The position numbers and the translations under genes are program-made. DNA of 64,000 bases from the NCBI RefSeq assembly GCF_017876435.1, contig NZ_JAGIOA010000001.1, forward strand, positions 1,178,001 through 1,242,000, in the 5' to 3' direction. The notes beneath the pieces were generated by a model. The model was not told where the DNA came from, made no database searches, and saw only the letters and a list, made by a program, of their open reading frames with translations. This document shows, piece by piece, positions 1 to 9,018 of this stretch (position 1 is the first letter of the stretch; each line of letters begins with the position of its first letter). This stretch comes from Microbacterium phyllosphaerae (lineage in GTDB: Bacteria; Actinomycetota; Actinomycetes; Actinomycetales; Microbacteriaceae).

Positions 1-1911
1 CTCGACCGTCGCGGCCGACGTCGCGGTGCTGACGTCCTGCGTCGTCATCTTGGGCGTGCTGCCGCCCGCCGAGGTGATCGCCGCGTTCGAATCGTTGAGC
101 AGCGCGCCGCTCGATCCGAGCGTCAGGCTCGTCGCCGTACCGGGTGCGTTCCCCACGTCGTCGTACAGTCGGGTTCCGGTCGTCTCGTCGAGGCGCCAGG
201 CGTGGCTGGCACCGCTCGCCCGCACCGCTGCGCGGTACGTGGCGGTCGGCGTGCTCGACACGGTCACATAGGGCGACCAGGCGCTCCACTGCACGTTGCC
301 GTCGGCATCCTTGGCCCTGACCTGGTAGCGCACCTGCGCTCCCGGTGTTTGGCCGCTGTCGGTGATGCTCAGGCTCGGCAGATTCCAGAACCGGCCGTCA
401 GTGCGGGTGAAGGTCGCGATCTTGACGGAGGGGCTGCGGAACACGTCGTATGTGATCGTGGCGTTGTCGCGATCCCAGACGCTGGTGAACGGGACCCTCA
501 CCACTCCGGACTCGTTCGAGTACGGCGCGGGGGTGAGGCCGGCGTTGTAGACCGGGGCGACGGCGTGCGGCGAGACGTTCGTCTTGCCGAACCGGACCAG
601 GCCCTGCTGCGCCACGTTGTTCACCTTCGGGAACTCTCCGCCGAGCACGACGTAGTTCGCGTTTCCGGTGACCGACCATGCGGCCTGACGCGCGCTCGTG
701 TACGTGCCGAACTCGAGGTCGGGGTACCAGTTGAGCTGCTCCGTGTAGGGCATACCGGTGAAGTCCCACCCGTAGGCATCCTTCTTGGTGATCACACCGC
801 CGGTGGGCGTGGTGCTCTCGGCGATCGCCTTGGTCCACCGTGCTCGCGGGTTCGTGTCGCCGAAGGCGCCCACGACGCTGCAGTCGTGCTTGTGCGAGAC
901 GGAGTAGAGCACGCCGCCCTGCGGGAAGCTCGCATAGGTGTCACCGAGGCAGTCGTTGAGCCAGTTGATCTGGCCCGTGTAGGGATCTGCCGCGAAGGTC
1001 CCCTCGAACGATGCTCCTGCACCGAACGCGTACCCGGTGCCGTAGACCTGGGTGCCGTCGGTGCTGAGGCTCGAGATCGCGCCGTTGAGACCGGCGGTCT
1101 TGATCTTGTCGGTGGCGGCCCAGGGGAGTGCCGCCCCGGTCGCGGTGTCGAGGGAGGCCATGCCGTAGGCGGCTGCTCCGTTGAGGGTGGTGAACGAGCC
1201 GCCGATGATGACGCGCGAGGAGTCGGGCGACATCAGCATGTCCCACACGAATCCGTCGCCTGCCGCAGCCGGAGCCCACGACGTGATCGTCTTGGACGTG
1301 GTGTTCCAGGCCGCCAGCTCGCTGCGCGGCTGACCGCCGCTGGAACGGAAGTTGCCGCCCACGTAGACGGTGTCGCCCGCGAAGGCGAAGCCTCTCACCT
1401 GACCGTCCGTGCGGGGTGCCCAGTCGAGCATGGTGCCGGTGGCGACGTCGAAGGCCGCGACGTGCGCGCGGGCCTGACCGTCGACGGCGGTGAAGTCGCC
1501 ACCGAAGTACACGGTCTTGCCGTCGGGCGTGACTCGCACGACGAGACCCTGGGCGTCGAAGGAGTGGCTGAAGTTCGGAACCGGGTTGCCCGTGGTGATG
1601 TCGAATGCGAACACGTTGTTCGCGTCGATCTCGCCCGGGCCGCCGACGGCGACCCCCGGCGGTCGCGCCTTCGTGAAGCTGCCGGTGACGTACACCGTGT
1701 TCCCGGCGACGACCTGACTCCACACGACGCCGTTGATCTGCCAGGTGGGCAGGACATCGGCGGTGACGGTGTTGGGCTGTCCGGGTGTGTCGGCGGACGC
1801 GGACTCTGCGGGCAGAGCGATGAACGCGATCGCGGCGAGGGCCGTCGCGGCGGTGGCGATCGCGGCGATCACGCGGCGGAGACGGTCTGCTCCGCGGGCG
1901 GTGCGTGTCAT
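1..1911 (-). CDS. Secreted beta-propeller / FnIII / LamG-like surface protein, C-terminus cut by window edge
   Basis: An open frame of 637 codons runs from the ATG at 1911 to the left edge with no stop, so the 3' part is missing. GAGG lies about 7 bases before the ATG. Residues 1-42 are a signal peptide (Arg-rich start, Ala/Ile-rich core, cleavage near SASA-D). Residues about 45-450 repeat short strands such as VYVTGSF, VYFGGDF, VYVGGNF and VIIGGSF, each followed by a TG- or DG-type turn, as in PQQ/delta-60-like beta-propellers. Residues about 455-555 resemble a fibronectin type III domain (VRYQVRAKDADGN, then WSPYVTVSS). From about 565, HAWRLDETTGT opens a LamG/ConA-like jellyroll. The gene lies 64 bp after the lipoprotein gene and probably shares its transcript. 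It is likely an extracellular, glycan-binding protein; the ligand is unknown. Confidence 0.8.
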   Translation of the reverse strand, partial: MTRTARGADRLRRVIAAIATAATALAAIAFIALPAESASADTPGQPNTVTADVLPTWQINGVVWSQVVAGNTVYVTGSFTKARPPGVAVGGPGEIDANNVFAFDITTGNPVPNFSHSFDAQGLVVRVTPDGKTVYFGGDFTAVDGQARAHVAAFDVATGTMLDWAPRTDGQVRGFAFAGDTVYVGGNFRSSGGQPRSELAAWNTTSKTITSWAPAAAGDGFVWDMLMSPDSSRVIIGGSFTTLNGAAAYGMASLDTATGAALPWAATDKIKTAGLNGAISSLSTDGTQVYGTGYAFGAGASFEGTFAADPYTGQINWLNDCLGDTYASFPQGGVLYSVSHKHDCSVVGAFGDTNPRARWTKAIAESTTPTGGVITKKDAYGWDFTGMPYTEQLNWYPDLEFGTYTSARQAAWSVTGNANYVVLGGEFPKVNNVAQQGLVRFGKTNVSPHAVAPVYNAGLTPAPYSNESGVVRVPFTSVWDRDNATITYDVFRSPSVKIATFTRTDGRFWNLPSLSITDSGQTPGAQVRYQVRAKDADGNVQWSAWSPYVTVSSTPTATYRAAVRASGASHAWRLDETTGTRLYDDVGNAPGTATSLTLGSSGALLNDSNAAITSAGGSTPKMTTQDVSTATSAATVE

Positions 1912-1975
1912 GGAGGTTCCTCGTGTCGAGAAGCGGTCGGAATCAGCGGTCGCGGACGGGCTCAGCGTGGACATG

Positions 1976-2614
1976 TCAGTCGAGCCCTCCGTGGAAGACG
2001 GCGGATGTATGGTCGCCGTCGAAGTCGACGACCACGGTGACCTCGTCACGCGCATCCTCGGGGATGGCGAAGGCGTAGGTCGCAGTGGCGCTCTTGCCCG
2101 CGGCCACCGTGCCGGCGAAGTCGGTGACCTTCGCTTCGGCGGCGTAGACGCGCACGGCGGTCGCGCCCTTCGCATCGAGCACAGTGAGCACCGACGTGCC
2201 GAGGTCGATCGAGTCGGAGGAGCCGTTGTCGATCGTGATCGTCAGTCGGGCGTATTCGCGGCCCGGGAAGCTCCCCGGCCCCTGCGACGTCTCCTTGCCT
2301 GACGACACGTCGTCGATGCTGACGCTGACGCCGTCGCCGTAGGACACGGCGTCCGAGGTGTCGGCTGCATCCGCCGTCACCGTCGGTGCATCGGAGTGCC
2401 CCGCGCGCTCGATCTTCGCGACGGGCTCGTCGGGCGCGGTCGCTCCGGAGTTCGCCGACGGAGCCGAGCCCGCGGTCGGATCAGGAGCGGGCGTCGCCGA
2501 CGATGAGCTCGTCGGATCCGCTTCGCTCGCCGGCTCCCCGGTGCCGCTGCAGGCGACCAGACTCACGCAGAGCGCGAGGGCCGCGATGGACATGCTTGTA
2601 CGCGCAATCACCAT
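1976..2614 (-). CDS. Secreted lipoprotein with DUF4352-like immunoglobulin-type fold
   Basis: This 212-residue protein starts at ATG 2614. The N-terminus is a lipoprotein signal with lipobox LVAC (Cys22), followed by a Ser/Thr/Pro/Ala-rich linker of about 60 residues. The C-terminal half (GREYARLTITIDNGS, then a DAKG strand and a closing VVVDFDGD strand) resembles DUF4352-type beta-sandwich domains. Maturation would tether it to the outer face of the membrane. It is the first gene of a likely two-gene unit with the propeller protein downstream, and sits just beyond the exopolysaccharide operon. Its ATG is preceded by GGGGAA elements that belong to the repeated boxes annotated at 2624-2715 rather than a classical AGGAGG. 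The function is unknown; a role in envelope or polymer handling is inferred only from context. Confidence 0.8.
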   Translation of the reverse strand: MVIARTSMSIAALALCVSLVACSGTGEPASEADPTSSSSATPAPDPTAGSAPSANSGATAPDEPVAKIERAGHSDAPTVTADAADTSDAVSYGDGVSVSIDDVSSGKETSQGPGSFPGREYARLTITIDNGSSDSIDLGTSVLTVLDAKGATAVRVYAAEAKVTDFAGTVAAGKSATATYAFAIPEDARDEVTVVVDFDGDHTSAVFHGGLD

Positions 2615-2623
2615 GATTGTCGA

Positions 2624-2715
2624 TTCCCCAGATTCCCCAATCAGGGTTTGCCGATGTCGACCCGTTCAGAACGAGTCGATCGGCTTGCGTCATCCCCAAA
2701 TGACGCTATCCCCAG
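2624..2715. promoter_or_regulatory. Cluster of CTGGGGA-type boxes upstream of the lipoprotein gene
   Basis: On the plus strand, TTCCCCAG is at 2624-2631 and TTCCCCAA at 2633-2640 (9 bp apart). ATCCCCAAA follows near 2692 and ATCCCCAG near 2708. Read in the direction of the lipoprotein gene these are repeats of CTGGGGA or TTGGGGA. The same box recurs three times before the exopolysaccharide operon (8740-8777). A DNA-binding regulator is inferred; none is identified. Confidence 0.4.
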
Positions 2716-2782
2716 TGAGCGCGATCCTATCATGTCCACCGGATGGGGGACAAGAGTCCTGTGGACAGATTCTGCTAGACCT

Positions 2783-3922
2783 TCAGCGGCGAAGCGCGGC
2801 GAGGATCCCGTCGGTGTATCGCTCGCTCGAGAAAGCCTCGGCGACAGCCGCCGAATCCGACACGGCGAGTGCCGCCTGAGTGGGCCAGTCGTCGATCTTG
2901 GCGGCGATGGCCGTTGCGAGTGCGGAGGCGTCGCCGGGGGCGACGAGCGTCGCGCTCTGCGAGTGGCTCACCGCTTCGGGCAGACCGCCGACCTCGCTCA
3001 CCACTGCAGGACGCGCGGCGAGAGCGGCCTCGACAGCGGTGTTGCCGAACGTCTCGTCGACCAGCGAGGTGATCACGGCGATGTCGCTGCGTGCGAGGTC
3101 GTCCCACACCGACGACTTGAACCCGAGGAAGGACACGCGATCCCCGAGTGCGCAGCGGGCGACCTGCGCGTGAAGCTCGGCGAGGTAGGCCTCGTTGCCG
3201 GGGAAGACCGCGCCGACGACATCGAGGCGGACGTCGCGACCCTCGCGGACGAGGACGTCGAGCGCATCGATCGCCACGTGCACGCCCTTGCGGTGCGACA
3301 GGCGACCGACATAGAGCAGGCGCGTCGGGGCCGTGAGCGTGTCGCGCGGTGTCTCGACCGCATCCGCGCCCGGCACCGCGTTGTGCACCACGATGGTCCT
3401 GTCGGCCACCCGCGGGGCGGAGGTCGCCAGCACCCGTCGTGTGAAGTCGCTGTTCGCGATCACGCGATTCGTGAAGACGAGGGGCAGGTAGAGGGCGCGA
3501 CGCACGATGCCGGCGACGGAACCCTCGCCCTCGTGCACGTGACACACGGTCAGGCGTCGGCTGATGCGCCCGAGAAGGATCCACAGCGGGGGAGTGATGG
3601 TGTTCACGATCACCGCGCCGGGGTCGACCCGTCGGATGAGCCTGAGGCCGGGGCCGACCGAGCGGATCGACGTCACGACCAGCTCCACGAGGCCCCGCGC
3701 GTTCAGCAATCCCTTGCGGACGATCGGGGTCGCGCACTCGACCACCTCCGCGCCCGCATCCTCGAGCAGCGGCACGAGGGGGCCGGTGTGCGGCACGGTC
3801 ACGACGACTCGTCGGCCGGCCCCCACGAGGCCGCGCACGGTCTCGAGCACCATCCGATCCGACCCGTAGAGGTCGGCGCCGGGGTTGGCGATCAGAACGA
3901 CGTTCGGGTCACCCGTCGGCAT
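2783..3922 (-). CDS. Glycosyltransferase family 4 (exopolysaccharide cluster)
   Basis: This 379-residue protein begins one base after the stop of the preceding gene. The N-terminal Rossmann domain opens with VVLIANPGADLYGSDRMV, typical of the GT-B donor/acceptor cleft. The C-terminal nucleotide-sugar domain has GRLSHRKGVHVAIDAL and an ETFGNTAVEAALAARP segment with the E-x7-E type signature of GT4 retaining enzymes. It has no signal peptide, so it should act in the cytoplasm on a lipid-linked intermediate. It is the last gene of the five-gene operon that starts with the priming transferase at 8705. The sugar and linkage cannot be read from sequence. Confidence 0.88.
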   Translation of the reverse strand: MPTGDPNVVLIANPGADLYGSDRMVLETVRGLVGAGRRVVVTVPHTGPLVPLLEDAGAEVVECATPIVRKGLLNARGLVELVVTSIRSVGPGLRLIRRVDPGAVIVNTITPPLWILLGRISRRLTVCHVHEGEGSVAGIVRRALYLPLVFTNRVIANSDFTRRVLATSAPRVADRTIVVHNAVPGADAVETPRDTLTAPTRLLYVGRLSHRKGVHVAIDALDVLVREGRDVRLDVVGAVFPGNEAYLAELHAQVARCALGDRVSFLGFKSSVWDDLARSDIAVITSLVDETFGNTAVEAALAARPAVVSEVGGLPEAVSHSQSATLVAPGDASALATAIAAKIDDWPTQAALAVSDSAAVAEAFSSERYTDGILAALRR

Positions 3923-3923
3923 G

Positions 3924-4817
3924 TCAGCGCTGCGGCCAGTACTCGTCCACGAGGCTCACCGTGGAGGCGATGTTCGCACGGCTCGACGCGCCGAAGACGA
4001 TCGACTCGAGGTTGGGAAGGCTCGTCACCCACTCGATGGCCTCACGCGGCGGGATCGCCCCGCTCGCGTACACCGACATGGCGACGGCGCGGAACGGACG
4101 CTTGTCCATCGCGTCGCGGTAGGCGTCGACACCACCCGACATCCGGAATCCGAGCTTGTTGATGTTCGAGCACACGATCGGGTTCTCGACTCCCGCCTTG
4201 TCGAGGTCGTCGAGCAGCCGGGGCAGGTTCATCGTGATGAAGCCGGGCTCGGCGTTGTAGCGCTTGCGCACGTGGTCGGCGAAGATGCGGAACGCATCGG
4301 TGAAGCCGAGCCCCGACAGCAGGTCGACGACGACGTTCTGCAACCAGATGACAGGCGTCGACAGGCCGTCGAACATCTTCATCTCGGCGTCGATGAGCAG
4401 CGTGGTGACGCCCTCGATGTCCTTGCGGGCGAGCGACGAGGTGCCTCGCGCGATGCTGTCGAGCAGGCCCTCCTCCGGGAGGAACTTGCGGATGGCTCCG
4501 AGGAAGCCGTCTTCGGTCACGGCGTTCGCGTACTTGTGCGCGTACGGCATGCACGGGAAGAACGTCATGTCCGAGTAGCGATCCGGGTGGGCTCGGACGT
4601 GGTCGGTGACCTCGGCGATGCGATCGTGGGTGGTGCACATGAACGTGTGCACGCCCTCGTCGTACGCCGCGTCGAGCACACTCATGATCGCTTCGGTGTC
4701 CTGGAAGCGCATCTGCTGCGCGCGTGCCTTCTCTTCGGACATGTGGTTGACGCCGAAGAACTGGTTGTCACCGAACAGCAGCCGGTCCATGGTGCGAGTG
4801 GATGTCGTCATGGTCAT
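3924..4817 (-). CDS. Uncharacterised aldo/keto-reductase-like TIM-barrel protein of the exopolysaccharide operon
   Basis: The start at 4817 overlaps the previous stop (ATGA) and gives 297 residues. A second in-frame ATG at 4811 is better spaced from GGAGG, so the start is uncertain by two residues. LLFGDNQFFGVNH near the N-terminus and VFGASSRANIAST near the C-terminus recall the first strand and last phosphate-binding loop of aldo/keto reductases. I could not place a convincing AKR Tyr/Lys/His catalytic set, so enzyme activity is unproven. It may also be another TIM-barrel family. Its tight coupling to a Gfo/Idh/MocA oxidoreductase upstream and a GT4 downstream suggests a role in making or modifying a sugar precursor. 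Confidence 0.7.
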   Translation of the reverse strand: MTMTTSTRTMDRLLFGDNQFFGVNHMSEEKARAQQMRFQDTEAIMSVLDAAYDEGVHTFMCTTHDRIAEVTDHVRAHPDRYSDMTFFPCMPYAHKYANAVTEDGFLGAIRKFLPEEGLLDSIARGTSSLARKDIEGVTTLLIDAEMKMFDGLSTPVIWLQNVVVDLLSGLGFTDAFRIFADHVRKRYNAEPGFITMNLPRLLDDLDKAGVENPIVCSNINKLGFRMSGGVDAYRDAMDKRPFRAVAMSVYASGAIPPREAIEWVTSLPNLESIVFGASSRANIASTVSLVDEYWPQR

Positions 4818-5929
4818 TTCCCTCCACGCAGAGCGCTCAGCGCTGCCGCGATACGCCCCTTCGGTGCCGTCTGCACGGCGAGATCGGATGCTGCCTCCGC
4901 GGTGAGTCGCGAGTCCTCGCGCACCGCATCCTCGCTGATCATCGAGATCACCCTGTCGGTGACCGCGGCCGATGCGAAGTCGTTGGTTCCGGCGGATGCG
5001 CCGGCCTGGGCGCGCTGCACGAAGGAGTCCAGCTGTGCGCTGTACTCCTCGCCGCGCAGGTAGAACCAGGGCGCCTCGGTGAGATCCGTCGTGTAGCGGA
5101 CGTTCCAGCCGACGCGGTAGCCCTCGGGAATCGTGGCGGTGTCGCGCAGGTAGACGTGGATCTCCTGACGGTCGGCGTAGATCCGGCCGTTGGTGCCCCA
5201 CAGGGTGATCTTGGTCGTCATCTTGCGCTGCGACTCGTCCGACCAGTTCGAGATGATCTGAGCGGTGCCGTCGGGGTAGTGCAGGGTGCTCGCCACGGCG
5301 TCATCGATCTGCGCCGAGAAGATGCTGGTCAGCTGGCTGCCGCTGACCGACTCCGGCGTGCCGAGGTACCAGGTGAGGAGGTTGAGCGGGTGGGCCGCGT
5401 AGTCGTAGAGGCAGCCTCCACCGGTGGCGCGCTCGCTGCGCCAGGTGCGACCGGCCGGCTTGAGCACGACGGGTCCGTAGGCCTCGGCGAGAGCGGTGTT
5501 GACCGTGCCGATCGCATCGAGGTCGAGCAGGCGCTTGACTTCGAGGAAGGCTCCGACGAAGCGGTTGTGGTAGCCGACCTGGGTGACGAGACCCTTCTGC
5601 TCGGCCAGCGCCGTGAGCTCGATGCTGTCGGCCGGGTCGATCACGAGCGGCTTCTCGCAGAACACGTGGATGCCGCGCTGCAGCGCATTGCGGATCATCC
5701 CCGCATGCAGGTGCGTCGGCGTCGCGATGATGATCGCCTGCGGGCGGGCCTCATCGAGCATCTTGTCGAGGTCCTTGTAGGTGGTGACCCCGGTGTACTT
5801 CGCCAGGATGTCGAGCAGGTACCCCGTGGCGTCGCACACCCCCACGAGATTGACGTCGGGGTGCGCCTTGATCATCGACAGATGAGAGAGCCCCATCTTC
5901 CCGAGTCCGACCACTGCGACATCGATCAT
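4814..5929 (-). CDS. Gfo/Idh/MocA-family NAD(P)-dependent sugar oxidoreductase
   Basis: This 371-residue protein has an N-terminal Rossmann fold (VVGLGKMGLSH, residues 6-16) and the family EKP motif at 92-94, where Lys is the usual catalytic residue. The C-terminal beta-sheet domain follows. The start at ATG 5929 overlaps the stop of the upstream glycosyltransferase (ATGA), and AGGGG lies just before it. A longer frame upstream of 5929 lies inside the neighbouring gene and is not needed. In surface-polymer operons this family commonly oxidises or epimerises nucleotide sugars or related sugars. The substrate here is not identifiable. No signal peptide is present, so it is cytoplasmic. Confidence 0.88.
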   Translation of the reverse strand: MIDVAVVGLGKMGLSHLSMIKAHPDVNLVGVCDATGYLLDILAKYTGVTTYKDLDKMLDEARPQAIIIATPTHLHAGMIRNALQRGIHVFCEKPLVIDPADSIELTALAEQKGLVTQVGYHNRFVGAFLEVKRLLDLDAIGTVNTALAEAYGPVVLKPAGRTWRSERATGGGCLYDYAAHPLNLLTWYLGTPESVSGSQLTSIFSAQIDDAVASTLHYPDGTAQIISNWSDESQRKMTTKITLWGTNGRIYADRQEIHVYLRDTATIPEGYRVGWNVRYTTDLTEAPWFYLRGEEYSAQLDSFVQRAQAGASAGTNDFASAAVTDRVISMISEDAVREDSRLTAEAASDLAVQTAPKGRIAAALSALRGGK

Positions 5930-7074
5930 GCGTTTACCCCTGTCTGCTGCTGTGCGTGCCCTCGCCGCGCGAGCGCGGTGCGGAGGGCCTGTTCGTACTC
6001 GGCGCCGATCTTGGCCCACGTGAACTCCGCGCGGAACCGTTCGCGGCTGGCGGCGCCCATGCGCCGCCTCCTGCCCTCATCGGAGAGCACATCGTCGAGC
6101 AGACCGGCGAGATCGTCGGCTCCGGTGAAGTAGGCGTTGTCGGGTCCTGCGACCCAGGTGTTGTACGGGTTGTCATGGGCGATCACGGCGTTGCCCGCGC
6201 CCATCGCCTCGACGAGCGACGGGTTGGTGCCGCCGACCGTGTGCCCGTGCAGGTAGAGGGCGGAGTGGAACCGGAGCGACTGGATGCGCTCGGGCTCGAA
6301 GATCGACCCGGGGAACAGCACCTCATCGGATGCCGCGGCGCGCACCGCCACGTGATACGGGTCGTCGTCACCGTAGGGACCGACGACCACCAGCGGCATG
6401 CCTCGTTCGGCAGCCGACCATGCCTGGACGATCTCGAGCACCGAGTTCTCGGGGATCGGGCGGCAGACGATCATCGCGTAGTCGTCGGGTGTCAGCCCGA
6501 GCTCTTCGACCGGCCCCGTCGGGGCATCGAGCACCTCGGGTGCCCCATAGGTGATGGTCTGCACGCGCCGCTTGCCGAAATGCCGGCGCAGGTAGGTGGC
6601 GATCACGGGGTGATCGGCGATCAGCACGTCGCCGACCAGCCCGGCGAGGCGTTCGTTCGCCAGCAGGATGCCCTGCTTGACGACGCCCCAGCGCTTGCGG
6701 GTCCACTCCATGCCGTCCATGTTGATGACGTTCGGGATCCGGCGGAGCCGCGGGATGATGTCGAAAACGCCGGTGTTGTAGCCGAACGTGAGCCACACGT
6801 CTCCGTCGACGTGCTCGCGCATCGCGTGACGGATCGAGGTCAGGTCGAACGACGACGTGCCCTTCCAGCCTTCGCGGGGCTCGTGCACGAGCACGCGCTG
6901 AAGGCCGTTCCAGTCGTCGACGGTCGTCGGCCCCTCCCCGGGGATCTGACAGTAGACGATGACGTTCCAGCCCTGATCGCGCAGGTACAGACCGACATGC
7001 TCAGCGGCTGTCTCGAAGCCGCCGTACGCGGCCGGAACACCATGGGTGCCAAGGATCCGGACGGTTGATGGCAC
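5926..7074 (-). CDS. DUF1972-type glycosyltransferase, rhamnosyltransferase-like
   Basis: This 382-residue protein has the hallmark N-terminus VRILGTHGVPAAYGGFET of the DUF1972/GT4-like rhamnosyltransferase group. The C-terminal GT-B domain has a conserved TNPSLVEAMGAGNAVIA donor-site segment. It has no signal peptide or membrane span. It lies second in the operon, 98 bp after the priming transferase. Characterised relatives add the second sugar, often rhamnose, to an undecaprenyl-linked first sugar, which fits its position. The sugar is inferred from family resemblance only. Confidence 0.85.
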   Translation of the reverse strand: MPSTVRILGTHGVPAAYGGFETAAEHVGLYLRDQGWNVIVYCQIPGEGPTTVDDWNGLQRVLVHEPREGWKGTSSFDLTSIRHAMREHVDGDVWLTFGYNTGVFDIIPRLRRIPNVINMDGMEWTRKRWGVVKQGILLANERLAGLVGDVLIADHPVIATYLRRHFGKRRVQTITYGAPEVLDAPTGPVEELGLTPDDYAMIVCRPIPENSVLEIVQAWSAAERGMPLVVVGPYGDDDPYHVAVRAAASDEVLFPGSIFEPERIQSLRFHSALYLHGHTVGGTNPSLVEAMGAGNAVIAHDNPYNTWVAGPDNAYFTGADDLAGLLDDVLSDEGRRRRMGAASRERFRAEFTWAKIGAEYEQALRTALARRGHAQQQTGVNA

Positions 7075-7172
7075 GTTGATTTCCCCCTCATTTCGGATGC
7101 TCCCGCATCCATCTCACTGCATCACGGTCCTGCATCCGCCTCCCCGGCGGACCGAACCACAGCGTTCTGTGA

Positions 7173-8705
7173 CTAGTATGCCCCGCTGGGCTGCACCATG
7201 ACCTTGGCAGTTCGCCACATGATCTGCAGGTCGTTCATCACGGACCAGTTCTCGACGTACCGCAGGTCGAGGCGGACGCTCTCATCCCACGAGAGGTCGC
7301 TGCGACCGGAGACCTGCCAGAGACCGGTGATACCGGGCTTGATGTACAGGCGACGGAAGACCGTGCCGTCGTACGCCGTGACCTCGGAGGGCAGCGGCGG
7401 ACGCGGGCCGACGACGCTCATGTCGCCGATCAGGACGTTCCAGAACTGCGGCAGCTCGTCGAGCGACAGCTTGCGCAGGATCCGACCCACGCGGGTGACG
7501 CGGGGGTCGTCCTTCATCTTGAACAGCAGACCTGCTCCCTGATTCTGCTCCTTGAGCGCGGCGAGCTGCTGCTCGGCGTCGGTCTTCATCGAGCGGAACT
7601 TCATGATCTTGAAGGTGCGGCCGTCGCGGCCCACGCGCTCCTGCGAGAAGAAGAGCGGCCCGGGAGAGTCGAGCTTGACGAGCAGTGCGAGGATCGGCGT
7701 GATCAGGGCGATCGGGATGAGCGCGACCGATGCGACGGCGATGTCGAGTGCGCGCTTGAGCACGTGCTGGCCGCCCTCGTACGACGGGATCTGCACCTGG
7801 ATCAGCGGCAGCCCCTCGACCGGCGCGAAGGAGATGCGAGGGCCGGCGACATCGGTGAGGCGGCTGGAGAGCACGAGCTCCGCGGCGGTGCCCTCGAGCT
7901 GCCAGCTCAGGTGCTTCACGAAGTCGGGGTCGCCGTCAGGGCGGCTCGCGACGATGATCGTGTCGGCACCCAGCTCGGCGGCGACGGTGGAGACGGAGTT
8001 GACGTTGCCCAGGACGGGGAAGTGCGCGCCGCCTGCCTCGACATCGCGGGCGTTGCCGTCGAGGAGCGTCGCGCCGACCACCTGGTAGCCGGAAGCGCCG
8101 ATCGGGTGCAGAGTGCGGATGACGTACTCGACGTCGTCTCTGTTGCCGACGACGAGCGTGCGCGAGGCGAAACGCCCGCGCGCACGCTGCGCCGTCAGCC
8201 AGTGCCGCCACGCCCAACGCGTGACGAGCAGTGTGAGAACACCGAGCGGCAGGCCGACGAGCAGCACCAGCTGCATCGTCTGCCAACCGAGCAGCACGCT
8301 GAGCATGGCGATGATCCCGAACGCCAGGCCGCTGGCGTGAGCCACTCCGCGGTACTCGGTGGCACTGGCACGGAACAGCGCTGCATCACGGGTGTGCAGG
8401 GCGCTGAGCATCAGATACCAGAGCGTGGCCAGCAGAATTCCGTTACGCAGGGCCTCTTCCCCTGCGATACCGGTCATCACCTGGACCGCTGCTGTGATTC
8501 CGACTGCGAACAGGATGACCCCAGCATCCGTGATGCGCAGTCGCATCCGATAACGCCGCTCCCACTGACGGCGTCGCTCCAGCGTTGCGGACACGCGCGG
8601 TGTGACCACCGTATGCGTGACCGACTTGGCGGCTCGCGGTGCGGCGATCGGCGTGAAGACCGAACCCGTGCGAGTGATGCTCAACGCATCCTCGACGGAA
8701 GTCAT
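7173..8705 (-). CDS. Exopolysaccharide priming enzyme: polyprenyl-phosphate hexose-1-phosphate transferase
   Basis: With the start at ATG 8705 (GAGG upstream) the protein has 510 residues. About four membrane spans (residues 60-165) are followed by a CoA-binding-like Rossmann domain (about 185-300, opening [11 protein letters not shown]). A further hydrophobic segment (about 320-345) leads into the bacterial sugar transferase domain (345-510). Family motifs include [30 protein letters not shown] and GPRP. This class (WcaJ/CpsE/RfbP type) moves a sugar-1-phosphate from a nucleotide sugar to undecaprenyl phosphate and starts polymer assembly. It is the first gene of the operon. A 54-residue extension further upstream is possible but has no ribosome site and runs into the regulatory boxes. 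Confidence 0.92.
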   Translation of the reverse strand: MTSVEDALSITRTGSVFTPIAAPRAAKSVTHTVVTPRVSATLERRRQWERRYRMRLRITDAGVILFAVGITAAVQVMTGIAGEEALRNGILLATLWYLMLSALHTRDAALFRASATEYRGVAHASGLAFGIIAMLSVLLGWQTMQLVLLVGLPLGVLTLLVTRWAWRHWLTAQRARGRFASRTLVVGNRDDVEYVIRTLHPIGASGYQVVGATLLDGNARDVEAGGAHFPVLGNVNSVSTVAAELGADTIIVASRPDGDPDFVKHLSWQLEGTAAELVLSSRLTDVAGPRISFAPVEGLPLIQVQIPSYEGGQHVLKRALDIAVASVALIPIALITPILALLVKLDSPGPLFFSQERVGRDGRTFKIMKFRSMKTDAEQQLAALKEQNQGAGLLFKMKDDPRVTRVGRILRKLSLDELPQFWNVLIGDMSVVGPRPPLPSEVTAYDGTVFRRLYIKPGITGLWQVSGRSDLSWDESVRLDLRYVENWSVMNDLQIMWRTAKVMVQPSGAY

Positions 8706-9018
8706 GCCGAGGCCTCGTGAGCCGTGAATGTACGCAGAATTCCCCAGTGCGCCATGATTTCCCCAGATTTTCCCCAGACCACGGACCCCACGTCCATGGC
8801 ATCGTCTGCATCCCGACCCCTCGGGTCCTGCTGCGTTTCGTGATCCCACATCACGAGTCGCGGTCACCGTCCCACACGGTGGTGCTGGCAGCAGGCACTG
8901 CAGACTTCGTTCACTCTAGCGGAACCGAACGTTCAGGGGAAGATAATTCACGCGAGTGGACGAACCGATATTCCGATACGCGCGCTGAAGCCCGTGATCG
9001 CGGCGATATTCTGACCGC
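8706..9018. other. Divergent intergenic region between the exopolysaccharide operon and ltrA
   Basis: This 313-bp region holds no credible gene. It carries the leader and promoter of the minus-strand operon, including three CTGGGGAA boxes at 8740-8777, and the promoter of the plus-strand LtrA gene. I saw no terminator or RNA gene in it. Confidence 0.7.
8740..8777. promoter_or_regulatory. Three direct CTGGGGAA boxes upstream of the exopolysaccharide operon
   Basis: TTCCCCAG occurs on the plus strand at 8740-8747, 8759-8766 and 8770-8777 (spacings 19 and 11 bp). All have the same orientation, CTGGGGAA toward the operon. The last two sit in the longer repeat AATCTGGGGAA. They lie 35-72 bp upstream of the ATG at 8705, a plausible place for an activator or repressor array. 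Related boxes occur at 2624-2715. Confidence 0.45.

Noticed and set aside
202-2040. A 612-codon plus-strand open frame
   Set aside because: It is antisense to the secreted propeller gene, whose signal peptide and repeat structure are clear. High GC makes long shadow frames common here.
4818-5201. An N-terminal extension of the AKR-like protein to 5201
   Set aside because: It overlaps the preceding gene in another frame; the ATGA overlap at 4817 and GGAGG support the shorter form.
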